Source of the DNA: Hoylesella marshii DSM 16973 = JCM 13450
GTDB lineage: Bacteria > Bacteroidota > Bacteroidia > Bacteroidales > Bacteroidaceae
DNA: 64,000 bases
Direction of reading: 5' to 3'
Assembly (NCBI RefSeq): GCF_000146675.1
Contig: NZ_GL397214.1
Coordinates: 469,896 to 533,895, forward strand
Shown here piece after piece: positions 44,187-52,866 of this stretch (within the stretch, counting starts at the first letter, position 1; each line of letters begins with the position of its first letter). Made by a program: the position numbers and the translations under genes. The notes below the pieces were generated by a model. The model did not search any database. It worked only from the letters and a program-made list of their open reading frames with translations, and was not told the origin of the DNA.

Positions 44187-45173
44187 ATGACAATGAAGTC
44201 TCAACGTAATAACATATTGTTGGCGGCTATCGCATTCGTCGGTGTGGTCGCTATTACAGCTTTGATTGGATATTTCACCTTAGGCAAGACCGAAGAAACT
44301 ATCCAAGGGCAGGTGGAAGTAACGGAATACAGAGTGTCGAGCAAAGTCCCGGGGCGTATATTGGAACTCCGTGTAAAGGAGGGAGATTACGTTCATGTAG
44401 GCGATACCTTGGCCATCCTTGATGCCCCCGAAGTGAAAGCGAAGATGACACAGGCACAAAGTGCTGAGAATGCTGCTGCCGCTATGAGTGAAATGGCTGA
44501 TGCCGGTGCCAGACAGGAACAGATTAGAGGTGCATATCAGGTGTGGCAACAGACGATAGCTGGCCTTGAGATTGCAAAGAAATCGTATGAAAGAGTGCAA
44601 CGACTGTTCGATGAAGGGGTGATGAGTGCGCAGAAACGCGATGAAGCCTTTGCCAATTACAAGGCAATGGAAGCACAACAGAAAGCCGCAAAGAGCCAAT
44701 ACGACATGGCTACTAACGGTGCACGCAAAGAGGAACGTCGTGCTGCCGCTGCACAGGTGGGCAGAGCGCAAGGTGCCGTTGAGGAAGTGCGTTCTTATAT
44801 CCATGAGACCGTGCAACTTGCACAGATGGAAGGCGAGGTAAGCGAAGTGTATCCGAAAGTGGGAGAATTAGTTGGCACGGGGTCTCCCATCATGAGTATC
44901 TCTGTGATGAAAGATATATGGGGTACTTTCAACGTGCGGGAAGACCAATTGAAGGGGCTGAAAGTGGGCGATACTTTTACCGCTTTTACCCCGGCTTTCA
45001 ATAAAAACATTACGATGAAGGTTTTCTATATCAAAGACCAAGGTTCGTATGCTGTGTGGAAAGCCACAAAGTCTAACGGACAATACGACCTGAAAACCTT
45101 TGAAGTAAAGGCGCGTCCGGTGCAGAAATTCGATGGTCTGCGCCCGGGCATGTCGTTGATTGTCAAAGAATAG
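44187..45173 (+). CDS. HlyD/EmrA-type periplasmic adaptor
   Basis: 328 residues; N-terminal membrane helix (about 10-29), a lipoyl-type domain split around a helical hairpin: EVTEYRVSSKVPGRILELRVKEGDYVHVGDTLAIL (start half, in pieces), a helical part (about 80-205) rich in Ala and Gln, then the second half ETVQLAQMEGEVSEVYPKVGELVGTGSPIM and a beta-barrel domain. This bridges an inner-membrane transporter and TolC. Start is ATG 44187; Met3 is an alternative. Confidence 0.92.
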   Translation: MTMKSQRNNILLAAIAFVGVVAITALIGYFTLGKTEETIQGQVEVTEYRVSSKVPGRILELRVKEGDYVHVGDTLAILDAPEVKAKMTQAQSAENAAAAMSEMADAGARQEQIRGAYQVWQQTIAGLEIAKKSYERVQRLFDEGVMSAQKRDEAFANYKAMEAQQKAAKSQYDMATNGARKEERRAAAAQVGRAQGAVEEVRSYIHETVQLAQMEGEVSEVYPKVGELVGTGSPIMSISVMKDIWGTFNVREDQLKGLKVGDTFTAFTPAFNKNITMKVFYIKDQGSYAVWKATKSNGQYDLKTFEVKARPVQKFDGLRPGMSLIVKE

Positions 45174-45180
45174 GGATGCA

Positions 45181-46359
45181 GTGAAGTCGTCATCCGTTAT
45201 AAGACGCATCTTACATGTTTCGCTCCGTGAGTGTAGCATTCTAAGAAGAAATCCCATGTATCTTTTTTGCATGGTTATCTTCCCTGTCTTTATTATCTTT
45301 TTCTTCACTTCTCTATTGAACGAAGGGCTTCCTGAGAAGATGCCCGTAGGTGTGGTAAACCTTGATGATACGCCTACGACAAGGAGTATGATACGGAAGT
45401 TGAATACTTTTCAGGCTACTGATGTCGTGGCGAAATATGCGAGTGTGAGCGATGCGCGCACAGCGATGCAACGCAATGAGATATACGCTTTTCTCTATAT
45501 TCCGCAGCGGATGACCGAAGATTTGCTGGCTTCGCGACAGCCGAAGATTTCTTTTTATTACAGCAATGTGTCTATTACGGCCGGTTCTCTCCTGTTTCGC
45601 GATTTAAAAACCATTTCGTTGTTAGGGTCGGCGGCCGTCAGTTCGTCAGTCATGTCTGCCAAAGGATATACGGAAAAGCAGATAAGAACCTTTCTGCAAC
45701 CCGTAACCATAGACCTGCATCAGATAGGTAACCCGTGGGCAAACTATAATATTTACCTCAGTACGATGCTTATTCCGGGCATACTGATGCTTTTTATCTT
45801 TCTCGTCACAGCCTATTCATTGGGTACAGAACTGAAATTCGGACGGGCGAAAGAATGGATCGCGATGTCGGGCGATAACCTTTTTGTGGCGTTAGCAGGC
45901 AAACTACTACCTCAATTCTTGGTGTTTTCTGTTGTTACTTTCGGCTACATGTTCTATGTTTTCGACCTGTTGAACTTTCCGCATCCCGGAGGAATCGGCG
46001 TGTTGATGCTTTTAGGACTTCTGTCTGTGATAGCCTCACAAGGCCTCGGGGTGTTTATGTTCGGACTGACACCCTCTTTGCGCATGTCGATGAGCCTTTG
46101 TTCTCTGTGGGGCGTTGTGAGTTTCTCTATTTGCGGAGCAACTTTCCCCGTATTCTCAATGGATTCTTCGCTTGAAGTCCTTTCGTTTCTATTTCCTCTC
46201 CGGCATTATTACATGATATACCAAATCTGCATTTTCAACGGATTTCCTCTCTCAGATGCTGGGACAAATATCCTTTCACTCATGGTATTTTCTTGTTTAC
46301 CACTTTTCATCGCAAGCCGATTGAAGATGGCCATGCAGCAATTCACATACATACCTTAA
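45181..46359 (+). CDS. ABC-2 type transport permease (first of two)
   Basis: About 392 residues from GTG 45181 (preceded by TAGGGATGCA); a TTG at 45160 would overlap the HlyD gene by 14 bases. One N-terminal helix (about 22-42), a large periplasmic domain (about 45-180; PVGVVNLDDTPTTRSMIRKL, RQPKISFYYSNVSITAGSLLFRDL), then five helices (about 190-385). This is the YhhJ/YhgE-like ABC-2 fold. Usually such permeases need an ATP-binding partner; none is encoded here. Confidence 0.87.
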   Translation: MKSSSVIRRILHVSLRECSILRRNPMYLFCMVIFPVFIIFFFTSLLNEGLPEKMPVGVVNLDDTPTTRSMIRKLNTFQATDVVAKYASVSDARTAMQRNEIYAFLYIPQRMTEDLLASRQPKISFYYSNVSITAGSLLFRDLKTISLLGSAAVSSSVMSAKGYTEKQIRTFLQPVTIDLHQIGNPWANYNIYLSTMLIPGILMLFIFLVTAYSLGTELKFGRAKEWIAMSGDNLFVALAGKLLPQFLVFSVVTFGYMFYVFDLLNFPHPGGIGVLMLLGLLSVIASQGLGVFMFGLTPSLRMSMSLCSLWGVVSFSICGATFPVFSMDSSLEVLSFLFPLRHYYMIYQICIFNGFPLSDAGTNILSLMVFSCLPLFIASRLKMAMQQFTYIP

Positions 46360-46373
46360 TCTGCAATGAGACG

Positions 46374-47636
46374 ATGGATAAAGACGGACTGTTATACAAG
46401 ATAAAAGAAGGCATCCACGACATGGGCTACATCTGGATGCAGGAGATACGCCTCACGGTGAAAGACGAAGGTGTACTCATCTTCTTCATCCTCGTACCGT
46501 TTCTTTATCCGCTGCTTTATTCATGGATTTATAACAATGAGACGGTGAGAGAAGTACCCGTAGCCGTGGTAGACCTATCCCACAGCAAAGCCTCTCGTGA
46601 GTTCATACAACGCTACGACGCATCGCCCGATGTGCAGGTCGTGGCTTATTGCAACAGCCTTGACGAGGCACGCACGCTTGTTGGCAAACAGACGGTACGA
46701 GGCATACTGCTCTTTCCCACCGATTTCAGCGTGCAGTTGCACCGCATGGAACAAACGACCGTGAGCGTATATTGCGACATGAGCCTGATGTTAACCTACA
46801 AAGCCATCTATCAGAGTGCCACCTCCGTAGCCCAGCGCACGAACAGAGACATTCAGATAACCCTTTCCGGTAACTATACTGACAGAGACGACGAGGTGAA
46901 CACACAACCTTTAGCCTTTGAAGAAGTACCCATCTTCAACACAACAGGCGGCTATGGCAACTTCATCATTCCCGCCGTGCTACTGCTCATCTTGCAGCAG
47001 ACACTGCTGTTGGGTATCGGTCTGTCGGCAGGCACATCGCGCGAACACAACCGTTTCCGCGACCTTGTACCGATGGTGAAGCATTATAAGGGTATTTTCC
47101 GCATTGTGTTCGGCAAATCGCTTTGCTATTTCATGATTTATACGGTCATCTCGGCCTATCTCACCCTCGTCGTTCCCCGCATTTTCGGTTTTGTTTCCAT
47201 GACGCAGCCCGCCGACCTCACCGCCTTTATGCTGCCTTATTTGCTTGCCTGCATTTTCTTCGGAATGATTATTTCCTGTCTGGTGCGCTATCGCGAGAAT
47301 ATCATGTTGCTTGTCGTATTCACTTCCGTGCCCTTACTCTTCCTGTCGGGCATATCATGGCCGCAAAGCAGTATCTCCGGTGCATGGCAGGGCGTATCAT
47401 GGATATTCCCCTCAACATTCGGTATTAGAGGCTTTGTCAGAATGAACTCGATGGGTGCCACGCTCAACGACATCCAACCCGAATACATTGCATTGTGGAT
47501 TCAGGCAGTCGTTTATCTGATTGTTGTGTGTCTCCTCTATCGCTATCAAATCCTCCGTTCGCGCCGTCATGTGCTTGCAAGGTTAAAGCAGGTAAAGGAA
47601 AAGCGTACGAATCTTACAGCTACAAATGCTTCTTGA
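46374..47636 (+). CDS. ABC-2 type transport permease (second of two)
   Basis: 420 residues from ATG 46374 (MDKDGLLYKIKEGIHDMGY); upstream codons overlap the first permease. Same architecture: helix (about 33-50), periplasmic domain (about 55-200; PVAVVDLSHSKASREFIQRYD), five helices to about 395, then a basic tail. Paralogue of the first permease and its probable heterodimer partner. Last gene of the operon; the 148-base gap to moxR follows. Confidence 0.87.
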   Translation: MDKDGLLYKIKEGIHDMGYIWMQEIRLTVKDEGVLIFFILVPFLYPLLYSWIYNNETVREVPVAVVDLSHSKASREFIQRYDASPDVQVVAYCNSLDEARTLVGKQTVRGILLFPTDFSVQLHRMEQTTVSVYCDMSLMLTYKAIYQSATSVAQRTNRDIQITLSGNYTDRDDEVNTQPLAFEEVPIFNTTGGYGNFIIPAVLLLILQQTLLLGIGLSAGTSREHNRFRDLVPMVKHYKGIFRIVFGKSLCYFMIYTVISAYLTLVVPRIFGFVSMTQPADLTAFMLPYLLACIFFGMIISCLVRYRENIMLLVVFTSVPLLFLSGISWPQSSISGAWQGVSWIFPSTFGIRGFVRMNSMGATLNDIQPEYIALWIQAVVYLIVVCLLYRYQILRSRRHVLARLKQVKEKRTNLTATNAS

Positions 47637-47749
47637 AGGCGTTATCATTTCCCTGAATCGGGAGACTTAAAAGTTTATAAAAAGTGCGCAGAGCCCTTTG
47701 TTTTAATATAATTTAGTCTGCAATATTCGCCCATCACTCATTTATATTG

Positions 47750-47757
47750 TATTTTTG
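47750..47757 (+). promoter_or_regulatory. -7 box of the Bat operon promoter
   Basis: TATTTTTG fits TAnnTTTG; the -33 element is weak (TTCG). The MoxR start codon lies 27 bases on. Confidence 0.55.
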
Positions 47758-47784
47758 CCCCGATTTTATAGTAGTAAAAAACAG

Positions 47785-48786
47785 ATGAATATGGCAGAAT
47801 CAATGGATATTCGCGAACTAAACGTACTAATAGAGCAACAAAGTGCTTTCGTTACTAACCTCACCACAGGAATGGACAGGGTTATTGTGGGGCAGAAACA
47901 CCTCATCGACTCCCTGTTGATTGGTCTGTTAAGCGATGGTCACATCCTGCTGGAAGGTGTGCCCGGGTTGGCAAAAACCCTCGCCATTAAAACACTCTCT
48001 CAACTGATAGACGCGAAATACAGTCGCGTACAGTTTACGCCCGACCTATTGCCGGCCGACGTCATCGGTACCATGGTCTATTCGCAGAAGGAGGAGAACT
48101 TCCAAGTGAAACGAGGCCCCGTGTTTGCCAACTTCGTATTAGCCGATGAAATAAACCGAGCTCCGGCTAAAGTGCAGAGTGCTTTGCTTGAAGCCATGCA
48201 GGAACATCAGGTGACGATAGGCGAAACGACGTTTGTGCTCCCCCACCCTTTCCTTGTGATGGCTACGCAGAACCCGATAGAACAAGAGGGTACTTATCCG
48301 CTACCGGAAGCGCAGATGGACCGTTTCATGCTGAAAGTGATCATCGGTTATCCCACCCTCGAAGAAGAGAAACTCATCATCCGAGAGAATCTCGCAGGCA
48401 GTTTGCCCGAAGTGCACCCCGTAACCACCGCCGAGGAAATCGTGAAAGCCCGCGAAACGGTACGACAAGTGTATATCGACGAGAAGATAGAACAATATAT
48501 CGCTGACCTCGTATTTGCCACCCGTTATCCCGACAAATATGGCTTGCAGGAACTGAAAGATATGATTTCTTTCGGCGGTTCACCCCGTGCCAGCATCAAT
48601 CTAGCCAAGGCTTCGCGCGCCTATGCCTTTATCAAACGTAGAGGTTATGTAGTGCCCGAAGACGTGCGCGCTGTGGCTCACGACGTATTGCGCCATCGTA
48701 TCGGTCTGTCTTATGAGGCCGAGGCCGGTAATCTCTCCGCCGAAGAAATCGTAAGCAACATTATTAACAAAGTGGAGGTTCCTTAA
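47785..48786 (+). CDS. MoxR family AAA+ ATPase
   Basis: 333 residues from ATG 47785 (MNMAESMDIRELN); earlier TTG in the same frame overlaps the promoter. Walker A GVPGLAKT (about 64-71), Walker B with ADEINRAPAKVQSALLEAMQE (about 115-135), sensor 1 ATQNPIEQEGTYPLPEAQMDRF. MoxR ATPases act as chaperones that mature von Willebrand-type proteins. It heads the Bat operon and its stop abuts the DUF58 start. Confidence 0.96.
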   Translation: MNMAESMDIRELNVLIEQQSAFVTNLTTGMDRVIVGQKHLIDSLLIGLLSDGHILLEGVPGLAKTLAIKTLSQLIDAKYSRVQFTPDLLPADVIGTMVYSQKEENFQVKRGPVFANFVLADEINRAPAKVQSALLEAMQEHQVTIGETTFVLPHPFLVMATQNPIEQEGTYPLPEAQMDRFMLKVIIGYPTLEEEKLIIRENLAGSLPEVHPVTTAEEIVKARETVRQVYIDEKIEQYIADLVFATRYPDKYGLQELKDMISFGGSPRASINLAKASRAYAFIKRRGYVVPEDVRAVAHDVLRHRIGLSYEAEAGNLSAEEIVSNIINKVEVP

Positions 48787-49656
48787 ATGGACACTTCGGA
48801 GATTCTGAAGAAAGTACGGAAGATAGAGATTAAGTCCCGCGGTCTTAGCAACAATATCTTTGCCGGCCAATATCATTCGGCCTTTAAAGGCAGAGGTATG
48901 GCCTTCTCGGAAGTGAGAGAATATCAATACGGAGATGACGTGAGAGACATAGATTGGAACGTGACAGCACGCTTTCACAAGCCCTATGTCAAAGTGTTTG
49001 AAGAAGAGCGAGAGATGACCGTGATGTTGCTGATCGACGTATCGGGGTCTCTGGATTTCGGAACAACACAACGCACAAAGGCAGAATTGGTGACGGAAAT
49101 TGCTGCTACGCTCTCTTTCAGCGCCATACAGAACAACGACAAGATAGGTGTTATCTTCTTTTCAGACCAAATAGAGAAGTATATTCCTCCCCAAAAAGGA
49201 CGCAAACATATCCTGTATATCATCCGAGAGATGCTCGATTTCCACGCTGAAAGTCGGCGAACGGACATTGGTATGGCTGTAGAATTTCTTACCCGGGTGA
49301 TGAAGCGTAGGTGTACGGCCTTTGTGCTAAGCGACTTTTATACTCGACAGGACTTTGAGAGGCAGTTGCAGATATGCAATTCCAAACACGATGTCGTGGC
49401 GATACAGGTCTACGACATCCGCGCCAAAGAACTGCCTGATGTGGGATTGCTAAAGGTATGCGATGCCGAAACGGGTCACGAAATGTATATAGACACGTCG
49501 TCGAAAAAGCTGCGTGCAGCCCACAGAAATTATTGGCTCTCTCGGGAAGCCTCTTTGCAGACAACATTCAACAAAAGCAATGTAGACCGCGTTTCTGTAG
49601 CTACCGACGAAGACTATGTAAAGGCACTGATGCATCTGTTTGCCATGAGAGCCTGA
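48787..49656 (+). CDS. DUF58 domain protein of the Bat operon
   Basis: 289 residues, soluble. DUF58 signature (about 35-110; YHSAFKGRGMAFSEVREYQYGDDVRDIDWNVTAR, in pieces), followed by a vWA-like fold with LLIDVSGSLDFG, which retains the DxSxS metal site. The start codon directly follows the moxR stop. DUF58 proteins always partner MoxR ATPases. Confidence 0.93.
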   Translation: MDTSEILKKVRKIEIKSRGLSNNIFAGQYHSAFKGRGMAFSEVREYQYGDDVRDIDWNVTARFHKPYVKVFEEEREMTVMLLIDVSGSLDFGTTQRTKAELVTEIAATLSFSAIQNNDKIGVIFFSDQIEKYIPPQKGRKHILYIIREMLDFHAESRRTDIGMAVEFLTRVMKRRCTAFVLSDFYTRQDFERQLQICNSKHDVVAIQVYDIRAKELPDVGLLKVCDAETGHEMYIDTSSKKLRAAHRNYWLSREASLQTTFNKSNVDRVSVATDEDYVKALMHLFAMRA

Positions 49657-49683
49657 GAAAAGCCCTATAAAAACTGTTACCTC

Positions 49684-50757
49684 ATGAGAAGACTCCTTAT
49701 CCTGACAGCTTTGTTGTCGTGTATATGGTTTCAACTGCCGGCACAAGTGGCCGTTGAATCCAAGATTGATTCGATACAGATATTTATCGGACAGCAGACG
49801 CATATCGACCTTTCCGTTACCGTGAAAGAAGGACAGAAGGTGCGCTTCCCCCACTACAAACCGCAACAACCATTGGTACAGGGGATAGAGGTACTATCTA
49901 TGAGCAAGCTCGATACCACGGAGTTGGAAAACGATTTTCTGCAAATCAGTCGGCGTTACACGATTACATCGTTCGACGAGAAACTGTATTATCTGCCTCC
50001 GATGACAGTCACTGTAGACGGTAAAACCTACTCTGGAAAGAATCTCGCATTGAAAGTGCTCACCGTACCTGTGGATACGATACATCCCGATAAGTTTTAT
50101 CCGCCGAAAGATGTGCAGAACAATCCGTTTCTGTGGTCGGAATGGGCACCCCTCTTCCTGTTGAGCATTCTTGTCATTGTGCTCTGCCTTTTAACTCTCT
50201 ATCTCTATATGCGGTTACGAAGCAACAAACCCATCCGATTCTCTGTAAAAGCGGTGAAGCGTTTGCTGCCCCATCAGCGAGCCATGAACGAGATAGACCG
50301 TATCAAGGCAGAACGAATGGTTAGTTCGGAAAACCAAAAAGAATATTATACGCTACTCACCGATACGCTGCGAAAATACATACAGGAACGTTTTGGATTC
50401 AGCGCTATGGAGATGACGAGTTCGGAAATCATCACCCATCTACGACAACTCGGAGACCGACAAATGCTCGACGAACTGCAATCGCTTTTTGATACAGCCG
50501 ACCTCGTTAAGTTTGCGAAATACTCTACACTCATCAATGAAAATGATTTGAATCTCGTTCATGCCATCGAGTTTATCAGGAGTACGAAGCAGGAAGCACC
50601 ACTTCAAGAAGAGAAAATCGCCCCTCAATTATCGGAAGCAGACCGACAGACCCTCCGAATGCGCCTTACACTGAAATGGTTGATTATCGTTCTTGGGCTT
50701 GCTGTTCTCGGAATCTCAGCCTATGTAGCCTACCAAACGTATCTGTTGCTGGTATAG
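49684..50757 (+). CDS. Bat operon membrane protein with BatD-like N-terminal domain
   Basis: 357 residues: signal peptide (about 1-21, ending LPAQ), a periplasmic beta domain (about 22-140; VESKIDSIQIFIGQQTHIDLSVTVKEGQKVRFP), a membrane helix (about 155-177), a cytoplasmic helical domain (about 185-310; YYTLLTDTLRKYIQERFGFSAMEMTSSEII) and a second helix near the C-terminus (about 330-354). This second-position gene is constant in Bacteroidetes Bat operons but has no accepted name. Confidence 0.85.
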   Translation: MRRLLILTALLSCIWFQLPAQVAVESKIDSIQIFIGQQTHIDLSVTVKEGQKVRFPHYKPQQPLVQGIEVLSMSKLDTTELENDFLQISRRYTITSFDEKLYYLPPMTVTVDGKTYSGKNLALKVLTVPVDTIHPDKFYPPKDVQNNPFLWSEWAPLFLLSILVIVLCLLTLYLYMRLRSNKPIRFSVKAVKRLLPHQRAMNEIDRIKAERMVSSENQKEYYTLLTDTLRKYIQERFGFSAMEMTSSEIITHLRQLGDRQMLDELQSLFDTADLVKFAKYSTLINENDLNLVHAIEFIRSTKQEAPLQEEKIAPQLSEADRQTLRMRLTLKWLIIVLGLAVLGISAYVAYQTYLLLV

Positions 50758-50793
50758 ACTGTACCGTACCGTTATCATAGAAAAAGAAGAAAG

Positions 50794-51792
50794 ATGGAGT
50801 TTGCCAATAAAGAATACTTCTTACTGCTATTACTGCTGATACCTTGGGTATTGTGGTATTTCCTCTATCAGCGGAAGAAAGAGCCGACACTACTGTTGAG
50901 CGATACCTACGCTTACCAATTTGCCTCTAAGAGCTGGCGACAATATATCTTAGGGCTACCTACGCTACTACACAGCTTCATCTTCGTGATGGTAGTCTTT
51001 ATATTAGCGAGGCCGCAAACCTACAACGCATGGGGGCAAAACTCTGTAGAAGGCATAGACATTATGCTGGCTATGGACGTATCGACAAGTATGCTGGCAG
51101 AAGACTTGAAGCCCAACCGCATGGAAGCGGCTAAGGACGTGGCAGCCGAGTTTATATCCGGTCGGCCTAACGATAATATCGGCCTGACAATATTTGCCGG
51201 TGAAGCGTTCACGCAATGTCCCATGACAACAGACCACCAATCGCTGCTCAATCTGTTGCAGAATGTGCGTACCGACTTGTCTGCACGGGGTTTAATAGAA
51301 GACGGAACAGCCGTCGGAATGGGATTGGCCAATGCTGTTTCGCGTTTAAAAGACTCGAAAGCGAAGAGCAAGGTTGTCATCCTGCTCACCGACGGTAGTA
51401 ATAACCGCGGCGACCTGTCGCCCATGACGAGTGCCAATATTGCTAAAAGTTTGGGTATTCGGGTTTATACCATCGGTGTGGGAACCAATAAGGTTGCCCC
51501 CTACCCGATGCCTGTGGCCGGAGGCATTCAATATGTAAACATCCCTGTAGAGATAGATACCAAGACTTTGAGCGGCATTGCTTCCGTGACGCATGGAAAC
51601 TTTTACAGAGCTACCAATAATAACGAATTGAAACAGATATACAAGGACATTGACAAGTTAGAGAAGACGAAGATGAACGTGAAGCGATTCTCCAAGCGGT
51701 ACGAAGCGTATCAGCCTTTTGCCGTTGCGGCCATCGTGGCATTGCTGTTGGAGTTGTTGCTGCGTCAGACGGTGCTTCGGCGCATTCCCTGA
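50794..51792 (+). CDS. batA: BatA, von Willebrand factor A membrane protein
   Basis: 332 residues. Two N-terminal helices (about 5-23, 51-71), a vWA domain (about 85-280) with the intact MIDAS AMDVSTSMLAED, TDHQSLLN and the acidic LLTDGSNNRGD, and a C-terminal helix (about 300-325). In B. fragilis BatA-E aid oxygen tolerance. Its neighbour BatB has the same plan. Confidence 0.95.
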   Translation: MEFANKEYFLLLLLLIPWVLWYFLYQRKKEPTLLLSDTYAYQFASKSWRQYILGLPTLLHSFIFVMVVFILARPQTYNAWGQNSVEGIDIMLAMDVSTSMLAEDLKPNRMEAAKDVAAEFISGRPNDNIGLTIFAGEAFTQCPMTTDHQSLLNLLQNVRTDLSARGLIEDGTAVGMGLANAVSRLKDSKAKSKVVILLTDGSNNRGDLSPMTSANIAKSLGIRVYTIGVGTNKVAPYPMPVAGGIQYVNIPVEIDTKTLSGIASVTHGNFYRATNNNELKQIYKDIDKLEKTKMNVKRFSKRYEAYQPFAVAAIVALLLELLLRQTVLRRIP

Positions 51793-51832
51793 TACGAACT
51801 TTTGTCGGTTTCACGTATGATAAGATATAAAG

Positions 51833-52855
51833 ATGTTTAGATTTGAAGACCCTATATACCTATGGCTGTTGTTGCTTTTGCCGGTATTGGTAATGCTACG
51901 ACTGCTTTCCATCGTCAGACAGAGACGTGACATCCGCCGGTTAGGCGCTCCCTCGCTCATTGCCCGTCTCATGCCCTCGGTATCGAAAGTCAGACCTCAC
52001 GTGAAGTTCGGTCTCTGTTGTTGTTTACTTGCCGTATTGATATTCATGCTTGCTCGTCCGCAGATGGGAAGCAAGATTACCCACGAAAAGCGCAACGGCA
52101 TCGAAGCCATCATCGCTCTCGACATCAGCAACTCCATGTTAGCACAGGATGTGGTACCTTCGCGATTGGAAAAGAGCAAGATGTTGATAGAAAACATGGT
52201 AGACAATTTTACGAACGATAAGGTAGGACTGATAGTCTTTGCTGGTGATGCTTTCATACAATTGCCCATTACGAGCGACTTTGTGTCTGCCAAAATGTTC
52301 TTACAAAATATTGACCCCTCGCTTATTGCAACACAAGGCACAGACATTGCCAAGGCCATAGATATGGCCATGAAGAGTTTCACGCAACAAGAGAATGTGG
52401 GCAAGGCCATTATCGTGATTACCGACGGTGAAGACCACGAAGGCGGTGCCCTCGAAGCCGCCAAGACCGCCAAAGCAAAAGGGTATAACGTATTTATTTT
52501 AGGCGTGGGCACCGCAAAAGGCGCACCCATCCCTACAGGAGACGGGTCTTATCTCAAAGACAACACGGGACAGACGGTTATCACTGCCCTCAACGAGGAT
52601 ATGTGTAAGGAGATTGCCGCGGCCGGCAGTGGTACGTATATCCATGTAGACAACACGAACGAGGCACAGAAGATACTGAACAACGAGCTAACAAAAATGC
52701 AGAAAGGCGAGCTCACGAGCGTTATCTACAGTGAATACGACGAGCAGTTTCAGGCGTTCGGCATCATCGCTATCCTGTTGCTCATAGCAGAAAGCTGCAT
52801 TTTAGACCGCAAGAATCCGCTGTTTAGAAATATCCGTCTCTTCAAAAGAAAATAA
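51833..52855 (+). CDS. batB: BatB, von Willebrand factor A membrane protein
   Basis: 340 residues, paralogue of BatA with the same layout: N-terminal helices, vWA domain (about 85-300) with MIDAS ALDISNSMLAQDV, ITDGEDHEGG, and a C-terminal helix (about 305-325). RKNPLF is a typical ending motif. Follows BatA by 40 bases; BatC starts 11 bases after its stop. Confidence 0.95.
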   Translation: MFRFEDPIYLWLLLLLPVLVMLRLLSIVRQRRDIRRLGAPSLIARLMPSVSKVRPHVKFGLCCCLLAVLIFMLARPQMGSKITHEKRNGIEAIIALDISNSMLAQDVVPSRLEKSKMLIENMVDNFTNDKVGLIVFAGDAFIQLPITSDFVSAKMFLQNIDPSLIATQGTDIAKAIDMAMKSFTQQENVGKAIIVITDGEDHEGGALEAAKTAKAKGYNVFILGVGTAKGAPIPTGDGSYLKDNTGQTVITALNEDMCKEIAAAGSGTYIHVDNTNEAQKILNNELTKMQKGELTSVIYSEYDEQFQAFGIIAILLLIAESCILDRKNPLFRNIRLFKRK

Positions 52856-52866
52856 GAATCACACCG

